Of a DNA stretch of 64,000 bases, positions 36,352 to 44,896 are shown one piece after another. The notes beneath the pieces were generated by a model. It had not been told where the DNA came from. It worked only from the letters and a program-made list of their open reading frames with translations, and ran no database searches. The stretch spans positions 2,775,001 through 2,839,000 of the forward strand of contig CP053446.1 in the NCBI GenBank assembly GCA_013285405.1. Direction: 5' to 3'. Both the position numbers and the translations under genes were made by a program. Numbering within the stretch: position 1 is the stretch's first letter; each line of letters starts with the position of its first letter. This DNA comes from Ignavibacteriota bacterium. Lineage in GTDB: Bacteria; Bacteroidota; Ignavibacteria; Ignavibacteriales; Ignavibacteriaceae.

Positions 36352-37725
36352 ATGAAAACTAAATATTTTTTATTAGTTATTTTTTTTGTTTCTATGCTTT
36401 GCATTGACCTTTCATCACAAAGTTTTTACACAGGAAATATTGGAGTGACTTTAAGTAATTTTGGAAGAATACGTGTTTTTTCTGATAATTTAGTCACCTG
36501 GCAAATTGATAGAGGTTCACTTCTAGTTGGTGTTAATCCAACCGCTGTGTTTGACTATACTCAGGATGCTGGAACAGTTACACCAGCGAGTACGGTTTCT
36601 TCACCATCATTAAGCGATTTTGAAGTAACAGGAACAATTGATAACTCTGATTCAAATTTACCACCTGAGATAACAGCTATAATTAATATATATGGATGGA
36701 CGAACGGTGCGTACCTTTTGGTAAAAATGAATGTTAAAAATGATGATGTTTCAGGTGTCAGTGCTATTATGGGCGGGGAGATTATTTCTTCTGTCGATGA
36801 TACATATGAAAACGATGTCATTCAATACAATGCTGGTTCTCAAACCGTATTGATGAATGAAACTAATTGGGTTGGATGGAAACTGTTTTCTCCAACCACA
36901 ACGTCGTTTAATGTAATTGACTGGGTTTCTGGTTATGCAAACGATGCTTCATTTTATTCCTGGTTAACTCAAAATAGCTTCGATCCACCGTTAACTTCTA
37001 CTGTAGATGGTGCAGTTGCTGTTCAGGGTTCTGCGCCGATTAATTTAGGACCAGGAGCATCATACAACTTTTATTTTGGAATATCTTTGGGAACAGATCA
37101 AACATCCTGCTTAAACAATATGAATGCTTGCGAAATCAAGTATAATCAAATTGTCCCGGTTGAATTAACATCTTTTAAAGCAACAGCAAATGGTAATTCA
37201 GTTCAGTTAGATTGGTCAACTGCAACTGAAATAAACAATGCCGGATTCGAAATTCAGAGAAAGACATCTTCTGATCCGGATTGGGCTGCGATTGGTTTTG
37301 AAGAAGGAAGAGGTACAATAACTGAAGTTCAATATTATTCTTATGTTGACGATATAACTCATCTTCAAAGTGGGAATGTAAGTTATCGACTGAAACAAAT
37401 TGATTTCGGCGGCACATTTAGTTTCAGCGATGTAGTGAATGTTGAAATAGATCCTTTGCCAAACCAATTTGAACTTTTGCAGAATTACCCAAATCCTTTC
37501 AATCCAAATACAAAAATTACTTTCAGTGTACCTGAAAAATCCAATATCATACTGAAAGTATTCAATACATTAGGTGAGGAAGTTGCAGAATTGGTAAATG
37601 AAAATCTTGAGGCAGGGATCCACACTCAAAATTTCAATGCTTCAGAATTACCATCCGGTATTTATTTATATACCTTGCAAACAGGTGATCAATTAATTTC
37701 AAAAAAAATGACGTTAATTAAGTAG
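36352..37725 (+). CDS. T9SS-secreted protein of unknown function (paralogue pair, second)
   Basis: A 457-residue paralogue of the preceding gene, longer by a fibronectin-III-like module (VPVELTSFKATANGNSVQLDW to SDVVNVEID, about residues 270-370) between the beta-rich body and the T9SS sorting domain (NYPNPFNPNTKI to ISKKMTLIK). The last residues of the two paralogues are the same (SKKMTLIK), as expected for a tandem duplication. The signal peptide ends near SSQ (residue 23). No enzymatic motif is seen; a binding or structural surface role is plausible. Confidence 0.8.
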   Translation: MKTKYFLLVIFFVSMLCIDLSSQSFYTGNIGVTLSNFGRIRVFSDNLVTWQIDRGSLLVGVNPTAVFDYTQDAGTVTPASTVSSPSLSDFEVTGTIDNSDSNLPPEITAIINIYGWTNGAYLLVKMNVKNDDVSGVSAIMGGEIISSVDDTYENDVIQYNAGSQTVLMNETNWVGWKLFSPTTTSFNVIDWVSGYANDASFYSWLTQNSFDPPLTSTVDGAVAVQGSAPINLGPGASYNFYFGISLGTDQTSCLNNMNACEIKYNQIVPVELTSFKATANGNSVQLDWSTATEINNAGFEIQRKTSSDPDWAAIGFEEGRGTITEVQYYSYVDDITHLQSGNVSYRLKQIDFGGTFSFSDVVNVEIDPLPNQFELLQNYPNPFNPNTKITFSVPEKSNIILKVFNTLGEEVAELVNENLEAGIHTQNFNASELPSGIYLYTLQTGDQLISKKMTLIK

Positions 37726-37734
37726 GAAAATTTC

Positions 37735-37761
37735 GTAGCACAGATTAAAAGTCTGTGCTAC
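37735..37761. repeat. REP-like 27-bp palindrome
   Basis: GTAGCACAGA and TCTGTGCTAC form a perfect 10-bp stem around TTAAAAG. A second member of the same length and similar sequence is at 48448-48474. It lies between the T9SS gene and the RpiR regulator. Confidence 0.7.
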
Positions 37762-37777
37762 ATTCTTGTTTATTTGT

Positions 37778-38641
37778 ATGGAACGATATAAAGAAATAAC
37801 CGAAAAAATAAAAAGTAAGTACAACTCACTTCCAAAAAATCATCGGAAGATTGCTGACTATTTTATCAACAATTTTGACAGGATTCCATTTTTAAATGTG
37901 CAGGAATTGTCAGAGTCAACCGGTGTAAGTGTCGCATCGATTGTAAGATTTGCTCAACGTTCTGGTTTTAAAGGGTTCAGCGAACTACGGGATTCGGTTG
38001 CAGAATCTTTTCAGGAAGGTTTGAAGAATAAAGAAATTTTTCCGCTTCTTAAAAAACGGAAAGATGAAGATGATTTACTGACTCAGGTAGCAAACCTCGA
38101 TATAAAAAATATTAATGACACGCTTAACCTGATAGAGCAAAAATCTTTTAATTACATTATCGATAGAATTCTGTTTGCAGACAGAGTGATGACAGGTGGT
38201 CTTGGAATTTCATACTTGCTTGCAGAAATACTTGCTTACCAGTTAACACAAGTCGGAATTGATTCAAGCCCATTAAAGCATACGCATACACTTTTTCACG
38301 AAAGCGTACTTTTTCTTAAATCTAAAGATATCCTGATCCTGTTTTCATTTCCGCCATACTCAAAAGAAACGGTTGATCTTGCAAGATTTGCAGAAGAAAG
38401 AAAAATAGACGTAATTGCAATAACAAATAAACCAGCGTCTCCAATTACTTTTTATTCAAGAGCTAATCTGATTGTGGAAAGCCGTAACATGCTTTTTACA
38501 AATTCGTTTGCTGCTATTTCCGTTTTGATAAATGCTATCGCAACCGCATGTGCAGTTAAAGATAAAGTGCGTGCAAAGAAAATCTTAAAAGAATCGGGCG
38601 AAATTGCTATTAGCCAAAATCTGATTATTAGCGGGAGTTAA
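37778..38641 (+). CDS. MurR/RpiR-family transcriptional regulator
   Basis: A 287-residue DNA-binding regulator. ATG 37778 is chosen over an in-frame TTG 12 bases upstream. The N-terminal RpiR HTH (about 1-80) shows LPKNHRKIADYFINNF and VQELSESTGVSVASIVRFAQRSGFKGFSELR. The C-terminal SIS domain (about 115-250) normally binds phosphosugars, for example MurNAc-6-phosphate in MurR; ILILFSFPPYSKETVDLARFAEERK is typical. It stands 2 bp before the TonB-receptor gene, so it probably controls the import and peptidase genes that follow. A phosphosugar ligand would favour peptidoglycan or amino-sugar-linked substrates over plain peptides. Confidence 0.92.
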   Translation: MERYKEITEKIKSKYNSLPKNHRKIADYFINNFDRIPFLNVQELSESTGVSVASIVRFAQRSGFKGFSELRDSVAESFQEGLKNKEIFPLLKKRKDEDDLLTQVANLDIKNINDTLNLIEQKSFNYIIDRILFADRVMTGGLGISYLLAEILAYQLTQVGIDSSPLKHTHTLFHESVLFLKSKDILILFSFPPYSKETVDLARFAEERKIDVIAITNKPASPITFYSRANLIVESRNMLFTNSFAAISVLINAIATACAVKDKVRAKKILKESGEIAISQNLIISGS

Positions 38642-38643
38642 AT

Positions 38644-41103
38644 ATGAAAAAATTTTTACTATTACTATTAATCTCAGGCCATGTTATTTATGCTGGTACA
38701 ACCGGTAAACTTTCAGGCTCAGTAAAAGATTCACAGACAGGAGAACCGTTAGTTGGTGCCAACATTATAATTGTAGGAACTGAATTTGGTGCCGCAACTA
38801 ATCTGGATGGAAATTTTGTAATTCTCAACATTCCACCCGGCAGTTACTCAGTAAAAGTAAGTTACATCGGATATCAGGTAAGTCTTTTCAATGATTTACA
38901 AATAATAGTTGACCAGACAACACAATTACCTGCTGAGTTAACTCCTGAATCAATTCAAGTTGAAGAAGTTATTGTTACAGCAACTACACCCATGATTCAG
39001 AGAGATGTTACGAGCAGTGTTTCCGTTATCCGGAGAGATCAAATCGAAGCACTTCCCGTTTCCACTTTTACTGATCTACTTTCACTTCAGGCTGGAGTTG
39101 TTGAAACCGGAAGTAATAATTTACACATAAGAGGAGGTCGATCTAATGAAGTTGCATATCTCGTTGATGGAGTCTATGTGAAAGATCCACTTCTTGGCGG
39201 ATTAAGTCTTGAGATTAGTAATGATGCTATTCAGGAAATGAGTTTACTTAGCGGAACATTTAATGCTGAATATGGTAATGCACTCAGTGGCGTAGTCAAC
39301 ATAGTAACAAGAGATGGCGATGAGAATTTCTCAGCAAAGGTCGAAGCAAGAACCAGTGAGTTTGGAATTGACAGATATTCTGAACTTCATGAATCAAGAG
39401 TTAACGGAAGTCTCAGCGGTCCGTTCTTTCTGAATAAATTAACTTTTTTTGTTTCAGGTGAAATGGATAATCGCGGAAGTTATCTGCCTTTTGGCTATAA
39501 CAAATTAAGTTCAATTTTTACTAAGTTAACATTAACCTCAATACCTCTTGTTAAAATCTCAGTACAAAACAGAGGAAGCAAAGGAAACAATCAAAACTAT
39601 AGTCACTCTTATAAATATATTCCTGAACGATATCTGAAAGTTAATACTGATAGCTGGCAAAGCTCGCTAACTTTTACTCATACAGCAGCTAACAATTTTT
39701 TCTACGATATAAGAGCTTCATATTTTAACCAGGGATACTATTCAGGACTTCATAAGGACACATCAGATTATTTACCTACTGGTCAATGGGAATATTTCAG
39801 TGAGTATGGAGATGGATTTGAATTTTACAAAAAAGCAGATCCAGTTGAACTATGGGATAGCCGGACAGTAACTGCAGATACTAAAATTGATGCAGTCTGG
39901 CAGATCGATGAAATAAATGAAGTTAAAGCCGGTGCTCAGTTCCAGCAGCATTGGCTGGATTTGTTCTATGTTTACGATCCGCAAAGAAATTTCCCTTATT
40001 ATAATGATTACAATACTGAACCTTTCGAACTTGCTGCCTATTTACAGGATAAAATCGAATTACCATATCTTGTACTGAACCTGGGATTGAGGTGGGATTA
40101 TTCAAATGCTAATGTAACATTCAGAAAAGACCCGCTTAATCCAAACACAATTATTACCGCAGATTCAAGATCACAGTTCTCTCCGAGAATCGGAATTGCA
40201 CATCCAATTTCAGACAGAACAAAACTTCATTTTGCATACGGTCATTTTTTCCAGATTCCTGAATTTCAATATCTCTTTGAAAATAATCAATATGATTTAA
40301 ATGTGAGAGAGCCCTTGTTCGGTCAGCCTGATCTTGATGCGGAAAGAACAATCTCTTACGAAGTTGGAGTTTCTCATCAGTTCTCCGATCGGGTTGCAGC
40401 ACACATCAGTGCATATTATAAAGATATTACCGGATTAATAGGAACACGGTACTATTTTCCATTTGTTGATGGAAGATACACTGGTTACACTCTTTATGTG
40501 AATGACGATTATGCAAACGTTAAAGGATTTGAATTTACTCTTGACGTGAGACCTGACAGATATTTCTCGGCAGGACTGACTTACACATATATGGTTGCAA
40601 AAGGCAGTGCATCTTCTGAACAGGAACAATACCCGGGAACCTCGGAATCCACACAATTATATTATCTTGATTTTGACAGAACTCACGTACTCAATGCCTC
40701 AGCTACTTATCAAATCCCGGATGAGGAAGGACCGAAAGTTTTCGGTGTCCCGATTTTTGAGAATATTGATCTAAGTCTGATTATCAAAGCAAGTTCCGGC
40801 GCACCTTACACTCCATCAGGAAGAGATGTTGGATATGTTGAAAAAAATTCTCTTCGGCAACCGGGCGTTTACAGTATTGATATGATTCTTGGCAAATCAT
40901 TCTTCATTTATGAAAAACTCGAGATGAGAATATTTACTGAAATTTATAATCTGACCGATCATAGAAATATTCGATATATTTATCCTGATACAGGCGATCC
41001 GGATTTTACATTTGAAGGTGGTTATTCTACTGAGTATATGCAGGATCCTTCTAATTATGGTCCGCCGAGAGTAATTCGGTTGGGTGCTTCAATCAGGTTT
41101 TAA
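38644..41103 (+). CDS. TonB-dependent outer-membrane receptor
   Basis: An 819-residue ligand-gated outer-membrane channel. A signal peptide ends at about residue 17. A carboxypeptidase-regulatory-like domain follows (about 20-105: GKLSGSVKDSQTGEPLVGANI to SYIGYQ). The plug domain (about 115-235) has VIRRDQIEALPVSTFTDLL, LHIRGGRSNEVAYLVDGVYVKDP and NAEYGNALSGVVNIVTRDG. The 22-strand barrel fills the rest and ends in VIRLGASIRF with the terminal Phe needed for insertion. There is no SusD-like partner next to it; its neighbours are a large secreted protein and a PorV homologue. It is the likely importer of the locus and needs TonB-ExbBD energy. Confidence 0.93.
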   Translation: MKKFLLLLLISGHVIYAGTTGKLSGSVKDSQTGEPLVGANIIIVGTEFGAATNLDGNFVILNIPPGSYSVKVSYIGYQVSLFNDLQIIVDQTTQLPAELTPESIQVEEVIVTATTPMIQRDVTSSVSVIRRDQIEALPVSTFTDLLSLQAGVVETGSNNLHIRGGRSNEVAYLVDGVYVKDPLLGGLSLEISNDAIQEMSLLSGTFNAEYGNALSGVVNIVTRDGDENFSAKVEARTSEFGIDRYSELHESRVNGSLSGPFFLNKLTFFVSGEMDNRGSYLPFGYNKLSSIFTKLTLTSIPLVKISVQNRGSKGNNQNYSHSYKYIPERYLKVNTDSWQSSLTFTHTAANNFFYDIRASYFNQGYYSGLHKDTSDYLPTGQWEYFSEYGDGFEFYKKADPVELWDSRTVTADTKIDAVWQIDEINEVKAGAQFQQHWLDLFYVYDPQRNFPYYNDYNTEPFELAAYLQDKIELPYLVLNLGLRWDYSNANVTFRKDPLNPNTIITADSRSQFSPRIGIAHPISDRTKLHFAYGHFFQIPEFQYLFENNQYDLNVREPLFGQPDLDAERTISYEVGVSHQFSDRVAAHISAYYKDITGLIGTRYYFPFVDGRYTGYTLYVNDDYANVKGFEFTLDVRPDRYFSAGLTYTYMVAKGSASSEQEQYPGTSESTQLYYLDFDRTHVLNASATYQIPDEEGPKVFGVPIFENIDLSLIIKASSGAPYTPSGRDVGYVEKNSLRQPGVYSIDMILGKSFFIYEKLEMRIFTEIYNLTDHRNIRYIYPDTGDPDFTFEGGYSTEYMQDPSNYGPPRVIRLGASIRF

Positions 41104-41130
41104 TTGTTTATCAATGGAATTGGAATTAAT

Positions 41131-43872
41131 ATGAAAACAAGTGTATTATTTTTTTTGCTGATAATCTCTTCAGTAATTATCAATGCTCAGGTCGGAAGAG
41201 ATGGAACTGAATTAAATTATGATGACTTCCAAAAAGTATTGGGAATTGAAGATCGTGCTGCTGGAATACACAATGCCAGCAACATTGGATTATTCTTTGA
41301 GAATAGAGGAAAACTTTATCCGAGAAGAATAACTCAGGGACCTTCGGGTGAATTCCCAATTAACAGTACCAAACACTATATCTATCGTATCAATCAATTC
41401 GCAGGAATTCCGGGTAATGTTGTTCAGGGAAGATATACAACTAACGAAGAATGGGAAGCTGTTGGTGGTTATCATCTTCGTGATTCCGCAAAAATTGCTT
41501 TCAGCGATAATCCAATTTACTGGAACCCAACTCTTGGCTGGCCTGTAAAAGATGCAAACGGAAACAATTTAATTTTATCTGATCAGGATAGTTACTGTGT
41601 TTATAATGACAGCAACAATACAGTTTCCATTTTAGGTATTCAGATCGCTCAGACAGGTTATGCTTACGGAGTAACCTTTGCAAAAAATATTCTCTTCTAT
41701 AAATATGAAATTACTAATCATGGAGAGCAAGACCTGAACGACTTCTACTTCAGTTTGTATGTGGATATAGATGTTGGTAATGTTGAAGGCGGGGCTCCTG
41801 AATACGGTGATGACAAATTGAATATCATTAAGGACCAAAACCTTGTCTATTTTTTTGATGATGGAATCTCATCAGAATGGCCGGGCGGTAAAACAGGATT
41901 TTTTGGAGTTATGTTTGTCAAATCTCCTGAAGTAAATGGTAATGAACTGGGCGTCACTGATATGCATTACAATATTTATGATGATGATTTTGATATTGAT
42001 ACAGTTCAATATGGGATTATGTCCAGTGATCCTGATCTTTATAACTCTACTCTCGGTCCAAAATTTTTTCACATAGGCGGAAACCCGGATTTACATTTCG
42101 ATGATCCGGCAACTATCCCGGCTTCAGGTCTGGATTTACTTGCAAATATGAGCTCCGGACCTTATACACTCGGAAGAAATGATACTTTGGTTTTTATAAC
42201 TGCAATAGTCGCCGGAGAAACTGAAGAAGAGATGCTGCTATCTGCAGCCACAGCAAAATCAACAGTAGAAGCAAACTTCCATTTGCCAAAACCTCCGGTG
42301 CGTCCAAACCTGTCAGGAATTTCAGGAAACAAGCAAGCAACTTTATACTGGGATGATATTGCAGAGTACACTCTGGATGAGTTCAGTGGTAATTATGATT
42401 TTGAAGGTTACCGGTTGTACAGAAGCAATGACAAAGGAATTAATTGGACAAAGCTTTCTGATTATGATTTAAGCAATTCAATTGGTGATAATACCGGACT
42501 GCAATACAGTTACACCGACACTACTATAATAAATGGGTTTGAATACTGGTATTCGATCACATCTTATGACAGAGGTGACACTCTTGTCGAAAGTCTTGAA
42601 TGTCCGTTAGGAACAAATATCGATGCAATAAATCTTGTATCACTAATTCCAAGAAGTGATGCAATCGGAAGAACTCCGGTTTCTGTTGCTCAGACTCAAT
42701 ACATCGGTTCGGGAGAATCAAATTATCTGCTCAACATTGAACCAATTGATGATCAATCTCTTGCAGGAAATGAGTACAGAACTGCTTTCGGGTTCATATC
42801 AAAAAAGGAAAATGGAAATCTGACAACCGCAGTAAATATCATTATTACAGATTCTGCATCAACTCAGCCTTACAAATATGGACTCAAGTTTAACAGCTCC
42901 TCTAATTTCGATGTAATAAATCTCAGCACTAACGAAGTGATAAGAGCTGGATTCAACTATCCGGTGGGAGGAAGGGAAGTGAATATAACAGGTCATGGTT
43001 TAAGAATCGGGATGGTTGATGACCCAAATGCTACTGAAGATGAACGTCCGCAAACTGGAGATTTAATAGTAATAAATTTTTCGATAACGGTTAATCGAAA
43101 TAATGAGTTGAATGTAATTGAGAATCGTGGTTTTATGATTGATCAGACTCAATCAACAAGTGATGGTGTTATTTTTTCTTTAACACCTCCGGAAATTATT
43201 CAGTCAGTATCTAGGATCGGCGGTAACGATAATGTTGAAATGACTTTTGAAGTAGTGGATGAAACATTAGTAAAGGAAGCTCTTTATATTATTTCCATTG
43301 ATAATAGTGGTACAGATACATTAAAGAAAGGCTATGCAGTTATTTCAGTTTCAGGAACACCTATCGTTGCTGATACACTTTATTCATTAGATACTTTTGA
43401 ATTTGATGGTATTCAGGGAACAATCGAATTTCCAACATCAAGACCGCCATCTCCCGGAAATAAATTTTCTGTTCAGACAGTAAAACCGAAACTACCTGAC
43501 ATAAGAGATAAATTTTATTTCCGTTTGGACGGAGCGAAAGTTAATAATGCTGAGATATCGCAGAGTATGAATAAAATAAGAGTTGTTCCGAATCCCTACG
43601 TTGTTGCTTCACTTTGGGAACCTGAATTCGGTGAACTTAGAAGAGAGCCTCTAAGACAAATTCAGTTTATTAACCTTCCGCCGGAATGTACAATTTACAT
43701 TTTTACAGTTGACGCAGATTTAATTAAAACAATTTATCATAACTCAACAAACGGAACGGAAGTTTGGGATTTACGTGCAGAAGGCGGCAGAGAAATATCT
43801 GCTGGAGTTTATATTTATCTTGTGAAGACACAGGATACCGAACATCTCGAACGATTCGCTGTAATAAAATAG
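41131..43872 (+). CDS. Large secreted protein, TonB-receptor partner (unknown function)
   Basis: A 913-residue exported protein starting at ATG 41131, which gives the signal peptide MKTSVLFFLLIISSVIINAQ (an upstream TTG would precede it with nine extra residues). The N-terminal half contains aromatic, Asp-rich segments; a fibronectin-III-like stretch (PPVRPNLSGISGNKQATLYWDD to YWYSITSYDRG, about residues 390-490) follows. The end has a FlgD-like fold close to sorting domains (RVVPNPYVVASLW; NGTEVWDLRAEGGREISAGVYIYLVKT), though not the canonical NPFNP form. It stands between the TonB receptor and PorV genes (27-bp gaps), so it may be an accessory surface protein. No enzyme motif is recognised. 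Confidence 0.75.
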   Translation: MKTSVLFFLLIISSVIINAQVGRDGTELNYDDFQKVLGIEDRAAGIHNASNIGLFFENRGKLYPRRITQGPSGEFPINSTKHYIYRINQFAGIPGNVVQGRYTTNEEWEAVGGYHLRDSAKIAFSDNPIYWNPTLGWPVKDANGNNLILSDQDSYCVYNDSNNTVSILGIQIAQTGYAYGVTFAKNILFYKYEITNHGEQDLNDFYFSLYVDIDVGNVEGGAPEYGDDKLNIIKDQNLVYFFDDGISSEWPGGKTGFFGVMFVKSPEVNGNELGVTDMHYNIYDDDFDIDTVQYGIMSSDPDLYNSTLGPKFFHIGGNPDLHFDDPATIPASGLDLLANMSSGPYTLGRNDTLVFITAIVAGETEEEMLLSAATAKSTVEANFHLPKPPVRPNLSGISGNKQATLYWDDIAEYTLDEFSGNYDFEGYRLYRSNDKGINWTKLSDYDLSNSIGDNTGLQYSYTDTTIINGFEYWYSITSYDRGDTLVESLECPLGTNIDAINLVSLIPRSDAIGRTPVSVAQTQYIGSGESNYLLNIEPIDDQSLAGNEYRTAFGFISKKENGNLTTAVNIIITDSASTQPYKYGLKFNSSSNFDVINLSTNEVIRAGFNYPVGGREVNITGHGLRIGMVDDPNATEDERPQTGDLIVINFSITVNRNNELNVIENRGFMIDQTQSTSDGVIFSLTPPEIIQSVSRIGGNDNVEMTFEVVDETLVKEALYIISIDNSGTDTLKKGYAVISVSGTPIVADTLYSLDTFEFDGIQGTIEFPTSRPPSPGNKFSVQTVKPKLPDIRDKFYFRLDGAKVNNAEISQSMNKIRVVPNPYVVASLWEPEFGELRREPLRQIQFINLPPECTIYIFTVDADLIKTIYHNSTNGTEVWDLRAEGGREISAGVYIYLVKTQDTEHLERFAVIK

Positions 43873-43899
43873 TTACACGAAATTATTCAGGAGAATTTT

Positions 43900-44895
43900 A
43901 TGAAAAAGTTTTTACCGGTTCTATTCAGTTTAATAATTGCGTGCTTCACTTATGCTCAGAATCCAAATCTTGGTACTGGTGGTGCACAGTTTCTTCAAAT
44001 TCCAATTGGTGCAAGAGCAGAATCAATGGCTGGTGCAGTAGTCGGATATATTGATGATGCTTCAGCAGTTTTCTGGAATCCTGCCGGAATTGTTAAGGTC
44101 AGAAACGTTGAAGTTTTCTTTTCTTATATGGATTGGCTGACGTTATTTGATCACAGCGCTGCATCGATTGTATATAATGTTGAAGATGTCGGTGCGTTTG
44201 GTGCCAGCTTAATTATGTTTAACACAAATGAAATGGAAATTACTACGGAGTTGGAACCAAATGGAACAGGCAGATTTTTTGACGCAGGTGATATGGCAAT
44301 TGGTGTCAGCTTTGCGAGATACCTGACTGATAGATTCAGTGTTGGTGTAACTGCTAAATATGTTTATCAGCAAATATGGAATGAAACAGCGAGCGGGTTG
44401 GCTTTCGATATCGGGACTCAATACAAACTTGATTTTCAGAATCTTGTTATCGCGATGAGCATGTCTAATTTTGGCGGTGATTTGAGATTCGATGGTCCTG
44501 ATCTTGATATTAACTATGAGCGGACAGATATTAATCCACAGTCACGCATAGTCCCCGGTAGAATGCAAACTGAAGATAATCCTCTTCCACTACATTTCCA
44601 GGTAGGAATCGGCTTCGATGTTTTTGAATATGATTTTGTTAAAATGAGAGGCGCTATTGATGCTACGCATCCAAATGATAACAGTGAACGTGTGTTAGTA
44701 GGAACTGAGTTTTCATTCTTTGACAGATTCTATCTTCGTGGAGGTTATAAATTTAATTTTGATGACCAGAAAATTGCTTTCGGTGCAGGTGCAAATGTTC
44801 CGGTTTCATCCTCAGCGGTTTATTTTGATTATGCGTATTCTGTTTATGATTTATTACCGAGCGTTCACCGGATTTCAATAAAGCTATTATTCTGA
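43900..44895 (+). CDS. PorV/PorQ-family outer-membrane protein
   Basis: A 331-residue outer-membrane beta-barrel related to FadL and to PorV (LptO) of the type IX secretion system. A signal peptide ends at TYAQ (residue 20). The family signature follows at once: GTGGAQFLQIPIGARAESMAGA and VGYIDDASAVFWNPAGIVKV, then VFFSYMDWL. The C-terminal strand ends in ISIKLLF. PorV shuttles T9SS cargo to the attachment complex; many paralogues in this phylum sit next to TonB receptors with unknown tasks, and this one does too, 1 bp before a T9SS-tagged cyanophycinase. A strong CAGGAG site precedes the ATG. Confidence 0.9.
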   Translation: MKKFLPVLFSLIIACFTYAQNPNLGTGGAQFLQIPIGARAESMAGAVVGYIDDASAVFWNPAGIVKVRNVEVFFSYMDWLTLFDHSAASIVYNVEDVGAFGASLIMFNTNEMEITTELEPNGTGRFFDAGDMAIGVSFARYLTDRFSVGVTAKYVYQQIWNETASGLAFDIGTQYKLDFQNLVIAMSMSNFGGDLRFDGPDLDINYERTDINPQSRIVPGRMQTEDNPLPLHFQVGIGFDVFEYDFVKMRGAIDATHPNDNSERVLVGTEFSFFDRFYLRGGYKFNFDDQKIAFGAGANVPVSSSAVYFDYAYSVYDLLPSVHRISIKLLF

Positions 44896-44896
44896 T

